Assembly: GCF_002043095.1 (NCBI RefSeq) | Contig: NZ_MVOC01000011.1 | Span: forward strand, 1-64,000 | Source: Mycobacterium sp. AT1 | GTDB taxonomy: Bacteria > Actinomycetota > Actinomycetes > Mycobacteriales > Mycobacteriaceae | Reading direction: 5' to 3' | DNA length: 64,000 nt | In this document: one piece after another, positions 27,991 through 35,861 of the stretch | How the letters are laid out: each line of letters opens with the position of its first letter | How positions within the stretch are numbered: position 1 is the stretch's first letter | The notes under the pieces: generated by a model | Seen by the model: the letters and a program-made list of their open reading frames with translations, nothing else | Told to the model about the DNA's origin: nothing | Databases searched by the model: none | Position numbers and translations under genes: made by a program

Positions 27991-28805
27991 CAGTAGTCGG
28001 TCGCCGATGGTGGCCGCCGCTCCCAGCAGACGTCCGCGATAGCAGGGTCCAGCACCGGCACTTGCCGAACGCCGCCACCCAAGTTCGGTACTGCGACGAC
28101 ACAGATCGCTCTGCCGTCGACCACGACGCTGGTGATGGCAGTGCCGCGCAACGTGCGGAAGTCCGCCGGCCGGACCCCGGCCCCATAGCTGAGATCGAGC
28201 AACAGTTGAGTGCGCTCACCGAGTCGAGCGGGTAGTCGGGGAACGATCGTCTGGAGGCGGCGGATCTCTGAGTGGCTGGCTACCGGGTGACGGTGTCGCA
28301 TCGGCGCATTCTTAGGCTGCGCGGGCGGGAACTGCTGTGGATGCAATCCACGGCCCGTCTGGTACAGGATGTACCGCCGCTGTTCGAAAGAGCGCTTGCT
28401 CTTGGTGGCGGTCGCCGCCAAGTGTTCGTCGACGTTAGCCTTCGTGAAAGCTCTGACCGGATCCACGACATCGCCAAATGCCGACCAGACCAGAAAACGC
28501 GCGACGTGACCAACCCTCTTACGGTCTTGCTCGGCGGTGGTGAACGGGACCTGGCAGCGCAGCGCTGCCGCCGCTTCGATCGCCGCGCGCGCCACCACGG
28601 GGTTGTCGGCCGTGACCGTCTGGCGCATCAATCGCTCCAACCGGTCACTCTCCGATGGCGGAAGCGCTGGTAGCTCCTTAACCGCCGCCCGAGCCACCGC
28701 AAAAACAGCCATCGCCGAAACGTCCGCCGCGGCGGCATCACCAGCGTTGTGATCGGCGGCCGCGGGTGCGGCGCTGGCGATCATCATCTTCTTGAATCGC
28801 GCCAT
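27990..28805 (-). CDS. Integrase (tyrosine recombinase)-like protein, frameshifted
   Basis: Predicted 271 aa from ATG 28805. A core-binding helical domain (DRKRVGHVARFLVWSAFGDV) is followed by a catalytic-domain start with the putative Arg (LLLDLSYGAGVRPADFRTLRG). After VPVLDPAIADV the frame ends quickly (CWERRPPSATDY), whereas the next frame continues sensibly, indicating a one-base deletion near 28030. No His-x-x-Arg box or Tyr nucleophile is seen even in the joined reading. Members with only the Arg exist among actinobacterial integrase-like proteins. Probably inactive. Confidence 0.6.
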   Translation of the reverse strand: MARFKKMMIASAAPAAADHNAGDAAAADVSAMAVFAVARAAVKELPALPPSESDRLERLMRQTVTADNPVVARAAIEAAAALRCQVPFTTAEQDRKRVGHVARFLVWSAFGDVVDPVRAFTKANVDEHLAATATKSKRSFEQRRYILYQTGRGLHPQQFPPAQPKNAPMRHRHPVASHSEIRRLQTIVPRLPARLGERTQLLLDLSYGAGVRPADFRTLRGTAITSVVVDGRAICVVAVPNLGGGVRQVPVLDPAIADVCWERRPPSATDY

Positions 28806-28921
28806 CAGCGGACACCGCCTGCGATAGGGCGCGGGAGATTGACAAGCGTACGAAGGCACGTTGGAATAGACACAGTCCTCCTTGGAGGGTTTTGAAGAGT
28901 CGACACAACTCTTTGCTTTGC

Positions 28922-28951
28922 CTGAAGGCCGGGTTGCCACCCGGCCTTCAG
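28922..28951. terminator. Perfect 13-bp hairpin
   Basis: CTGAAGGCCGGGT-TGCC-ACCCGGCCTTCAG is a perfect 13-bp stem with a 4-nt loop. It lies ~120 bp upstream of the integrase-like start, between it and the ribbon-helix-helix gene. Intrinsic terminator or attenuator are both possible; only a weak T-rich tail follows on +. Confidence 0.5.
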
Positions 28952-29067
28952 TCTGTTCCGGCCCTCTTAGGCCGCAAATCTGATTTCACTCAGGCCCCAT
29001 GGCCAGTTGATGACTCCTTGCCGACCTCCTTCGCATGCTGTACCGATATACGTTGCGATGCAACGAT

Positions 29068-29292
29068 CTACGTCTCTGACGTGATCTGATCGCCATCATT
29101 GATATGGCTTCGACGACGCGGGTCCGCCTCACCAGAGAGCTCCACCAGAGCGAAATCTAGAAGACGCTCCCCCGATTGCGACAAGGTCAACCCTTCGGCC
29201 TTGGCGTAGGTGTAGACGCGTTCCGCCAACGGTGGCGACAATCGGAATTCGACACGAGTACCGTCGCGGCGTCCCATCACTGGTCGCGACAT
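29068..29292 (-). CDS. Ribbon-helix-helix-like small protein
   Basis: Predicted 74 aa. A beta-strand segment (RVEFRLSPPLAERVYTYAKAEG) followed by two helices (LSQSGERLLDFALVEL) matches the MetJ/Arc-type DNA-binding fold seen in antitoxins and plasmid regulators. It is preceded by AAAGGGGTGG. It stands alone with no toxin gene adjacent, so it may be an orphan regulator. Function is inferred from the fold only. Confidence 0.55.
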   Translation of the reverse strand: MSRPVMGRRDGTRVEFRLSPPLAERVYTYAKAEGLTLSQSGERLLDFALVELSGEADPRRRSHINDGDQITSET

Positions 29293-29520
29293 ATGGCCAC
29301 CCCTTTACAAGACCGGATCGGATGATCCCGGCATCTGCCGGTGAATATAGTCCAGCAGCTCAACGCAATTCGACTGGTTGATGCCCTCCCAGCGTGGGAC
29401 ACCAGCTCGCCCGCACGGAGCGCACTTACGTACCCGCACTTATCCGTGCTCCCCATCTCGTGTAGGCACTGTGAGGTCGGCATAGATTTAATAGCGTTGC
29501 CCTAACACGTTTTACGAGGC

Positions 29521-29564
29521 GCGATGTCCGGTGTCGGCGGTCCGTTAGCGAACCCCGACATCGC
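29521..29564. repeat. Inverted repeat in a gene-free stretch
   Basis: GCGATGTC (29521-29528) and GACATCGC (29557-29564) are perfect 8-bp complements with a 28-nt loop. The whole stretch 29293-29829 holds no convincing gene. Confidence 0.35.
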
Positions 29565-29829
29565 CCAATAGCACGTGGGGTGCTTCTCTACTGCTTCGCC
29601 TTCCGTCAAAGCCGCTTAGCCCGAGATACATTCGACGTGCCTGAATCGAGTGGGCGTGTCGCATCGAATATGTGTCGGGTGCTGCTCCAGATGTGCTTAC
29701 GTTCGTCTCTGCCACCTCGGATTGCCCGTCCACCGTGCAGGCGAGCGTTTTCGCTCCCGAGCCCTGGGGCGGACATTCGCGGCAACTCCCCGATGCACGA
29801 CCTCACGCCTCGTTCATGAGGTATCTATC

Positions 29830-30015
29830 GTGGGTGTCATGACGGGTCCGGCCGAGCATTCGGAGACTGACGACGACGACACAGTGTTCTGGCTATCTAT
29901 TCCTGGCTTCCGCGAGTCGCTCGCCCAAGCCGACGCCGATTACGCCGCAGGCCGGACTTACAGCGAAGAAGAAGTTCGGGCTCGATTTGGGCTGCCGCCT
30001 CGTCACGCAAGATAG
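29830..30015 (+). CDS. Antitoxin-like small protein (orphan)
   Basis: Predicted 58-61 aa, from GTG 29830 or ATG 29839. The C-terminal half (SLAQADADYAAGRTYSEEEVRARFG) matches the toxin-binding tail of RelB/Phd-type actinobacterial antitoxins as I know them; the N-terminal DNA-binding part is reduced to an acidic stretch. No RelE/ParE toxin follows within 30016-30251. Likely a remnant or orphan antitoxin. Confidence 0.55.
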   Translation: MGVMTGPAEHSETDDDDTVFWLSIPGFRESLAQADADYAAGRTYSEEEVRARFGLPPRHAR

Positions 30016-30251
30016 CGCGTCGAGTCAAACAGTAACCGCTTGAAACACAAGAGATTTCGTATGCGTTGCCGAGTTGAGCTTCGCGATCAAGGCCGCCTCG
30101 ACATCAGCGCACCAGGACCTCGCCAGTGAGTGAAATGGCAACCGGGATCCGATGCAGCCGGCGCCGACACCTGGTTCAGGGGACGCCCACGCATCGGCGT
30201 GACTACGTGTCGCGCCAGCGCTTCGAATCGCCCGTGGCCAGCTCCTATCAC

Positions 30252-30722
30252 TTAACCCGCGTATCCGAGAGCATCCGCGCAAGACGAGCACAGGGTTTTG
30301 ACGAGATTGGCGCTGTGCCGCAGAACTCCGGGTCGACCGCAGCGTTCACAGGTAGTCGCGGAAGCGCTTTCGGCCTCGGCAAGGATGGAGTCGAAGGTGG
30401 CCTGCTGTTGGGTGGCTGACTCGTCGCCAGCCGGTGAGCAATAGTAACGCAGGGTGCCGTACTTCTCCTTGACCTGGTGTATGACGTAGTTGGGGTCGAT
30501 CGCGGCGAGTCGCTCATCAACCGATACCACCAGCGCGTACCAGCCTGGGCCGTGGTCGATCCAGCGACCCCACCGTTCGGGAATCCGCCCCAAGATCGAC
30601 GCAAGCGCCGCAGCGTAGGTTCCAGCGTCATCTGGGACGCCCCTGTGGTCGAGAGCGGCGGTGGCGTTCTGGAGCAAGGAAGGGTCGAACAATACGTCTT
30701 CATCATCCACTGGAGGCACCAC
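30252..30722 (-). CDS. Uncharacterised zinc-ribbon protein, paralogue C
   Basis: Predicted 156 aa from GTG 30722. It shows the same order as the genes at 23294 and 23993: DAGTYAAALASILGRIPERWGRWI, GWYALVVSVD, HQVKEKYGTLRYY, and zinc ribbon CERCGRPG ... CSSC. It is not next to an ATPase. The ~330 bp upstream (30723-31053) contain open stretches in two frames that could be one frameshifted ORF, but nothing I can name. Function unknown. Confidence 0.7.
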   Translation of the reverse strand: MVPPVDDEDVLFDPSLLQNATAALDHRGVPDDAGTYAAALASILGRIPERWGRWIDHGPGWYALVVSVDERLAAIDPNYVIHQVKEKYGTLRYYCSPAGDESATQQQATFDSILAEAESASATTCERCGRPGVLRHSANLVKTLCSSCADALGYAG

Positions 30723-31053
30723 TATCCCGTGCCGCCTTGACCGCGGGCGTCTTGACGTTGCACACGACGTACAGTTTGCCTCTTTTAGTGGCCTGATCGA
30801 CATAGTGGCCGGCGCCACGCTCGCTGTGTACGGCGCCTACCCCGCCGAAGGCCGCAATAGTCGAGCACGCGCAGGTCATAGTGCGCCTCCAGGATCCACC
30901 AAACCCAGCCCCACGCCGGGTCTGAGCATTCGACACCACGGGGCACGCGTCGCTCAATGACGACCTCCCCACCGCTTGACAACTGTTCCCGTTACCAAAG
31001 ATTCGAGGCTGATCGCGTCTGTCTCGAATCCCCCACCACCCGTTGTAGGTCGA

Positions 31054-31236
31054 CTAGATGGTGCCTGTAGTGGCGTCGAGTTGATCGAGGTATTCCAGCA
31101 GCGCATTGCCATCGCGGTGCACCAGAACCTCATCGGCAGCTACATGCGCGTCCACCTCGCGCTCACGCTGCTGCCAACGCTCGGTCCAGAACCATCGTTG
31201 ATCGGCTGGATTCGGCATCTTGTGATTGTCGCTCAC
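31054..31236 (-). CDS. Antitoxin-tail-like small protein
   Basis: Predicted 54-60 aa (GTG 31236 or ATG 31218). The sequence DQRWFWTERWQQREREVDAH resembles the C-terminal tail of AbrB/MazE-type antitoxins in actinobacteria, but the N-terminal DNA-binding domain is missing. It sits next to an integrase remnant. Probably a relic; a role as an orphan antitoxin is possible. Confidence 0.45.
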   Translation of the reverse strand: MSDNHKMPNPADQRWFWTERWQQREREVDAHVAADEVLVHRDGNALLEYLDQLDATTGTI

Positions 31237-31270
31237 ACGCGCCCTAGCTCGCCGTCTGCCTCCCGGAACC

Positions 31271-31521
31271 GGTGAACACGTTGGTAAGCAACGCCATCCA
31301 ACGCGCAGGCACCGACCCCACCGGCTTACAGCGCTGACAGCCTGCGCGCCGGCTACGTCACCCACGCTCACCTGCGCGGCGCCACAGACCGCGCCATCGC
31401 CCACCAAACCCGACACCGCTCCCTGGCCACCCTCGGCACTTGCGTCCGCATCCACACAGCTTGGGACGACAACGCCGCCACCCCGTGCGGGCTTTTGACC
31501 CGTGGAGACGGAAGGCGCTAG
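31271..31521 (+). pseudogene. Tyrosine recombinase, C-terminal remnant
   Basis: Codons for NTLVSNAIQRAG(T)DPTG are followed after a one-base insertion (31326) by YSADSLRAGYVTHAHLRGATD ... QTRHRSLATLGTCVRIHTAWDDNAA. This is the H-x-L-R ... H-R ... Y end of a phage-type integrase. Three lesions are visible: the frameshift, His to Asp in the HxLR box, and Cys where the nucleophilic Tyr should be. No N-terminal domain remains. The gene is dead. Confidence 0.7.
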
Positions 31522-31575
31522 GGCTCCAATGGTGTCGCGTGGAGCGTGAGATGTACTGCGGCACGAAACATTTTA

Positions 31576-32676
31576 CTACTCCCACCGTGGGAGGACATCG
31601 CTGACCGAAGGGGCATTCTTGGCCAGTGTCGTCCGCCAGTCCAAGCGACCCCGTTTTTGCAATTGGCCGATCAGCACGATGCGCGCGAGTCCGAGTCTTG
31701 TTGCCGTCTGTTCGACCCACGGCGCGTTGATCCGCGAGGGCACCGACGGGTACCCGTTTGGAAAGATCCAAGTGCCGGCGCCGTCGTTGGCTTCCCTCTC
31801 ACGGATTGACTCCTGTGCACGACTGTCCTCCAAATCCTCGACGATGGGGCCGTCGTCGACGTGTCCACGGAGGATGTGGACGATCTCGTGGAGCAAGGTG
31901 AACAAGACTTTGTCGAGGCGCTTGCCGCGTCCGGATAACCCAATGACGGGGTGACCATCCACGAACAGCGCGCACCCATCGATTTTGGCGCCGGGCAGCG
32001 CTTCGACGTAGACCAACCTGACACCGGCATCACGCAATTGATCGGGCAGCGTTGTGAAGTCCTCAGCTGACTTCACCGACCGTGGGAGTGATGCCGCAAG
32101 CTTGGCCAGCATTTCGGGCGAATACTCACCAGCTGGAGGTAGCTTCCTGGCCTGTTTTCGCACGCAGGCGACCCATGCTTGCTGCAGCATTGTGATGTCT
32201 TCGCCGGGGTTCGCGCGTTTGGCTGCCGCTCCGAGTCCAGGCTGATCATTGATAGACGTGAGCTCGAACAACCCCATCACCTCGGCTTCCAGCTCGTCCA
32301 GCGTCGAACCGGTGAGGATCTTTCTCTTCTGCAGAAGTTGAATGGGTGCGAGCTCGTTGAGTCGCGCCCGGCGGCGTACGTCGTCGAGTTTTGCCTGCGT
32401 CGTCGGATTCTTAGCTTGCTGGGCCAGAAGATACTGGTCCTGCAACTTCAGCCAAAACTCCGGCGATAGGGAGAGTGCCGCACCGATCTGGGCGGCCGAC
32501 TCGCGGGTGATCTCTTTCTTGCCAGTCACGATCTCAGATACGAATTGGGTCGGGCGGTCGATCACGGCGGCGAAGTCGGCTTGGGACCATCCGCGAGCCT
32601 CGAGTTCATCACCTAGAAGTTCGCCGACAGGTGTCTGATCGATTGGTAGCGAGTCGTTGTGTGTGGTGTTGCTCAT
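31576..32676 (-). CDS. HigA-like Xre antitoxin fused to ImmA/IrrE metallopeptidase
   Basis: Predicted 366 aa. The N-terminus is an Xre HTH (LGDELEARGWSQADFAAVIDRP, residues ~15-75, HigA type). The C-terminal half is an ImmA/IrrE zinc peptidase with HEIVHILRGH as the HExxH motif. Such fusions pair with HigB-like toxins or act as proteolytic switches on repressors. Its ATG overlaps the stop of the upstream 132-aa gene (ATGA), the toxin-before-antitoxin order of HigBA. The divergent region upstream of the pair has a dyad operator (33094-33110). Confidence 0.8.
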   Translation of the reverse strand: MSNTTHNDSLPIDQTPVGELLGDELEARGWSQADFAAVIDRPTQFVSEIVTGKKEITRESAAQIGAALSLSPEFWLKLQDQYLLAQQAKNPTTQAKLDDVRRRARLNELAPIQLLQKRKILTGSTLDELEAEVMGLFELTSINDQPGLGAAAKRANPGEDITMLQQAWVACVRKQARKLPPAGEYSPEMLAKLAASLPRSVKSAEDFTTLPDQLRDAGVRLVYVEALPGAKIDGCALFVDGHPVIGLSGRGKRLDKVLFTLLHEIVHILRGHVDDGPIVEDLEDSRAQESIREREANDGAGTWIFPNGYPSVPSRINAPWVEQTATRLGLARIVLIGQLQKRGRLDWRTTLAKNAPSVSDVLPRWE

Positions 32677-33071
32677 CGCTGGGGTTCCATCTGTACTGCC
32701 AAGACCCCGAAAACCACAGCGCCGTGGTTGTCGGAAATCTTGAACGTGAGGTCAATAACGCGGCCAGAACTCAACGTGGCCCGAGCCCGTGTGGGGTCAC
32801 CGGAATGGTCAGGTTCGATCCGCAGCAAGCGCATGTTCCGCAGGTCGGTTTCGACGTGAGCGGCACGTACGCACTGGATGAGACGGTGAAATTCCCGGAT
32901 CTCGCGGTTACTCCAACCCGCCGGCCGGAACCCTGGATCAGTGGCGAGGCGGCGCAACCCCTCATCCAAATAGTCCTGTTCCACGCGTCTGTACTCCATC
33001 ACCCATCGGCTGATGACTTGAATGTCGTCACCGAACCTACCGGCACGGGCCAAGAATGCCTGGTGCGACAC
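32673..33071 (-). CDS. HigB/RelE-like putative toxin
   Basis: Predicted 132 aa. After an alpha-helical N-terminal half (YLDEGLRRLATDPGF), a strand-rich C-terminal part (LRNMRLLRIEPDH, ARATLSSGRVIDLTFKI, GAVVFGVLAVQ) resembles the RelE/HigB barrel. It is translationally coupled to a HigA-like gene downstream. Similarity to classical HigB is weak, so toxin assignment rests mainly on the operon layout. It is divergent from the ubiquitin-like operon across 160 bp. Confidence 0.5.
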   Translation of the reverse strand: MSHQAFLARAGRFGDDIQVISRWVMEYRRVEQDYLDEGLRRLATDPGFRPAGWSNREIREFHRLIQCVRAAHVETDLRNMRLLRIEPDHSGDPTRARATLSSGRVIDLTFKISDNHGAVVFGVLAVQMEPQR

Positions 33072-33093
33072 CTATCTCAGTAGTCTACCTGCT

Positions 33094-33129
33094 ATCACCC
33101 ATTAGGTGATGACAATTGTCTGATACGAT
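33094..33129 (+). promoter_or_regulatory. Divergent promoter/operator between toxin-antitoxin and Ubl operons
   Basis: ATCACC-5-GGTGAT (33094-33110) is a perfect dyad. GACAATTGTC (33111-33120) is a perfect palindrome next to it. TGATACGAT (33121-33129) gives an extended -10 for the + strand. The dyad overlaps the expected -35 region, so the HigA-like protein could control both directions (inference). The Ubl gene then has a strong ribosome site AGGAGG before its ATG at 33231. Confidence 0.5.
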
Positions 33130-33230
33130 GAGGGTTACATGGCCTCACTGCCGGAAGTGGTGGGACATGTCTCGGCAGTAAGGCGAGGTCCGCGTGGGTT
33201 TTGCCGACTTGATTCCAGGAGGAAGCAGAG

Positions 33231-33698
33231 ATGTCAGATCTTCACCAGGACCGGCGGGAGCAGGACTCTCGTCGGCATAAGCCCATCACCATCGTCATCG
33301 ACGAGGCCGAGTTCGACACTGTCGATGACGACCAGGAGGCGGCATCCCTGCTGCGTCTCGCGGGTCGTGACCCCAAGGACTTCGATCTCTTCATCGTCGA
33401 CAGGCACGGTGTCGAGACGCACGTCAAGGACAAGCAAGTCGTCAACCTGCGCGACGGCGGGCGGTTCCGCACCCGCCGCAAGGTGCACTTCACCATCGAC
33501 GGCGAACACCACACCAGCTGGGACGACGACCAGACCGCCGCCGCGTTGCTGCGGCTGGCCGGTGTCGACCCCGCCAAGTACGACCTGGCTCGGGTCAACG
33601 CTGCCGGCGGTCCCGAGACCTTCACCGGAGATCAGATGGTGACTATCCACGACGGGGACGAGTTCGTCACCGCCAAGCACATCGGCGGAGTCGCATGA
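33231..33698 (+). CDS. Tandem ubiquitin-like (multi-ubiquitin) protein
   Basis: Predicted 155 aa made of two similar beta-grasp-like repeats: residues ~17-80 (ITIVIDEAEFDTVDDDQEAASLLRLAG ... VVNLRDGGRF) and ~84-150 (KVHFTIDGEHHTSWDDDQTAAALLRLAG ... MVTIHDGDEF). It ends KHIGGVA, so a Gly-Gly lies two residues before the C-terminus. This matches the bacterial multi-ubiquitin family found with E1/E2/JAB genes. It is the first gene of a three-gene operon; its stop overlaps the E2-like start (ATGA). Trimming of the last two residues by the JAB domain is my inference. Confidence 0.8.
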   Translation: MSDLHQDRREQDSRRHKPITIVIDEAEFDTVDDDQEAASLLRLAGRDPKDFDLFIVDRHGVETHVKDKQVVNLRDGGRFRTRRKVHFTIDGEHHTSWDDDQTAAALLRLAGVDPAKYDLARVNAAGGPETFTGDQMVTIHDGDEFVTAKHIGGVA

Positions 33699-34075
33699 TT
33701 GACCTGCCGCCACCCGGCTCCCCTGCGCGTCGCTTCGCCGACGACATGACCGCCGCGGGGGCGCCGGTGCGCGCCGAGTCTGGACGCCTGATGTTCGACA
33801 CCCTCGCCGTTGGCGGCGCGTTGGCCGGGCAATGGGTGGCGACGGGAGTCAGCTTGGCGGAGGTGCAGACCTGGCCGCAGGTGCCGCCGCACTGGGTGCA
33901 TCTGCCTGAGACCGTGGTGTTCGAGACCACCAACAGCGACACCACTGATTGCCCACCCGGATGGCGGCGGCATTCTCGTGAATTCACCCATACCGACACC
34001 TCGATCTCACCGGCGAAGGCATGGCTGAGTCACGTTCGCGGCCTGCTGTCGCTAGCCATTGCGCCCGCGGCTTAG
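33695..34075 (+). CDS. E2-like (UBC-fold) protein
   Basis: Predicted 126 aa. Features fit the prokaryotic E2/UBC-like family E: PGSPARRFADDM at the start, a strand PETVVFETTN followed by a single Cys (DTTDCPPGWRRHSREF) and a C-terminal helix with KAWLSHVRGLL. The Cys is the only one and would be the thioester site if this is an active E2. It overlaps the Ubl gene by 4 bp and is followed by the JAB-E1 gene. Assignment leans on operon context. Confidence 0.65.
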   Translation: MIDLPPPGSPARRFADDMTAAGAPVRAESGRLMFDTLAVGGALAGQWVATGVSLAEVQTWPQVPPHWVHLPETVVFETTNSDTTDCPPGWRRHSREFTHTDTSISPAKAWLSHVRGLLSLAIAPAA

Positions 34076-34121
34076 CGCCCGCCTCAAACAGCAAAGCCAG
34101 TCTCTAAGGAAGGACGCCGAC

Positions 34122-35600
34122 ATGCGGTACTCGGTCGCCATGACGGGCGCGGTGCACGCGACGATGCGCGAGCACCTCGTCCGTGAAGACGGGCAAGAAG
34201 ACGTACTCGCTGCCACCTATCTGTTGTCCGCCGGCGTACGGCGCACGACAGCCGTGGTGCAGACCGTGATCCCGCCTCAGGACGGAGAACGGCTGGTGCA
34301 TGGTAATGCCTCCTTCACCAGCGCCTACGTCCTGCGTGCAGCAACCGAGGCCCGTACGCGCGGTGAAGGGTTGGTGCTGTTGCACTCCCATCCCCGTGGC
34401 CGCGGATGCCAGGGCCTGAGCGACACCGACCACGACACTGAAGCCGACTACGAACGTGTCGCACGCGCATACACAAAGATGCCACTGCTTGGCATGACCC
34501 TCGCAGGCCGCGACGACGGGTGGTCGGCGCGCTTCTGGTTTGACGACATCCGCCCGAGCTGGGCTGAGTCGGTGCGCTGCGTATCCGACAAGTTGATCGT
34601 CACCTGGAACGACGGCCTGAGGCCAGCACCGCAGCCGACCCCATCACAACAGCGCACCGTCTCAGCATGGGGTGACTCCGTACAGGCATCGATCGCCCGC
34701 TTGCGTGTTCTGATCGTCGGCACTGGCAGCGTTGGCCTTGACGTCGCGCAACGCCTGGCCGCTACTGGGCTCCTTGAAGTTGGCGTCATGGACTTCGACG
34801 CAGTCGAGCCCGTCAATCTGGATCGCATGATTGGCGCCACGCGGCTCGACGCCGCCCTGGGCCGCGCGAAAGTCGCCGTCGCCGCGCGGCTCATGACCTC
34901 CGCAGCCACCGGCAACAACTTTCATCCCGTCGTGCATGAAGTGAGCGTCACCGACCCCGCCGGGCTTCAAGCCGCCTTAGACTATGACCTAATTTTCTCT
35001 TGCGTCGATCGGCCCTGGCCGCGAGCGGTACTCAACCAGACCGCCTACGCCGACCTCATCCCCGTGATCGACGGTGGTATCGCTCTCGACACCTTTGCCG
35101 ACGGCAGGCTACGCGGCGGCATCTGGCGCGCCCACACTGTCGTACCCGGGCGCCCCTGCATGGTGTGCTTGGGGCAACTCGACCTGGGCGAACTCAGTCT
35201 CGATATGCAGGGGCTACTCGACGATCCCACTTACATCGCCAAGACCGGCAGACAGGCGCCTGCTGGTCAAAACGTTGCCGCTCTGTCCGCCAGCGTCAGC
35301 GCCGCACTCCTGGCCCAGTTCGTGAGTCTCGTCGCACATCCCGGCGGGCGCGGTGTCCCCGCACCGCTGCGTTATCTCCTTGCACTCCACCGCCTCGAAC
35401 ATTCCGCCGCGACGACCGGGCAGTACTGCAGCTACGAGTCCGAAACGGCGACCGCAGACCATCGTCCAACGCTTACCAAGGCTCAGTCCGAGTGGCGGCG
35501 CATCGTCGCTGAACGCAACATGCGAAAGCCTCCGCTGCGGCTGCTGCTGCTCGACGCCGCGCACCAGGCACTGCAGAACGTGACCTCCCGAATGATATGA
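34122..35600 (+). CDS. JAB metalloprotease-E1 (ThiF) fusion
   Basis: Predicted 492 aa. The N-terminal JAB/MPN domain carries H88-x-H90 and S100-x-x-D103 (LLHSHPRGRG ... LSDTD), as in deubiquitinase-like peptidases. The C-terminal E1/ThiF domain has the nucleotide loop GTGSVG (200-205), acidic MDFD (~224), the Arg motif NLDRM and PCMVCL further on. I chose ATG 34122, after AAGGAAGG, over the longer frame from 34059. The fusion would both trim and activate the Ubl. Such systems belong to the wider set of bacterial ubiquitin-like conjugation pathways (Bil- and CBASS-related) implicated in phage defence. Confidence 0.85.
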   Translation: MRYSVAMTGAVHATMREHLVREDGQEDVLAATYLLSAGVRRTTAVVQTVIPPQDGERLVHGNASFTSAYVLRAATEARTRGEGLVLLHSHPRGRGCQGLSDTDHDTEADYERVARAYTKMPLLGMTLAGRDDGWSARFWFDDIRPSWAESVRCVSDKLIVTWNDGLRPAPQPTPSQQRTVSAWGDSVQASIARLRVLIVGTGSVGLDVAQRLAATGLLEVGVMDFDAVEPVNLDRMIGATRLDAALGRAKVAVAARLMTSAATGNNFHPVVHEVSVTDPAGLQAALDYDLIFSCVDRPWPRAVLNQTAYADLIPVIDGGIALDTFADGRLRGGIWRAHTVVPGRPCMVCLGQLDLGELSLDMQGLLDDPTYIAKTGRQAPAGQNVAALSASVSAALLAQFVSLVAHPGGRGVPAPLRYLLALHRLEHSAATTGQYCSYESETATADHRPTLTKAQSEWRRIVAERNMRKPPLRLLLLDAAHQALQNVTSRMI

Positions 35601-35610
35601 AATCTATTGC

Positions 35611-35632
35611 CGAACATGAATTTTCATGTTCG
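35611..35632. terminator. Perfect 10-bp hairpin after the JAB-E1 gene
   Basis: CGAACATGAA-TT-TTCATGTTCG begins 10 bp after the operon stop. Stem complete, loop 2 nt (functionally 4-6). There is no T-tract, so either a terminator or an operator. Nothing else is recognisable up to 35861. Confidence 0.4.
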
Positions 35633-35861
35633 TGATCAGCCCCGGTAGTCGGGCTGTGATCCCCAGGCCGGCGCAGATCTGGTCCAGTGCGCGGAGACGG
35701 TCGACCGTACCCGTCACTCCTCTGTCTCGAAAACCTTCGTTTGCGAGATACCTTCACGTACCGCGCCGCGGTCAGTACCGGTCGGGCCAGTTGACGCAGG
35801 TCGCACTTCTTGGCTGCGGGACAGCACACTGCGCCTCGCCTACCCTCACGCCAACTGGCTA

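Noticed and set aside
30723..30982. Possible frameshifted gene (WGWVWWILEAHYDLRVLDYCG then HYVDQATKRGKLYVV in another frame)
   Set aside because: Interesting but too short, with no recognisable family.
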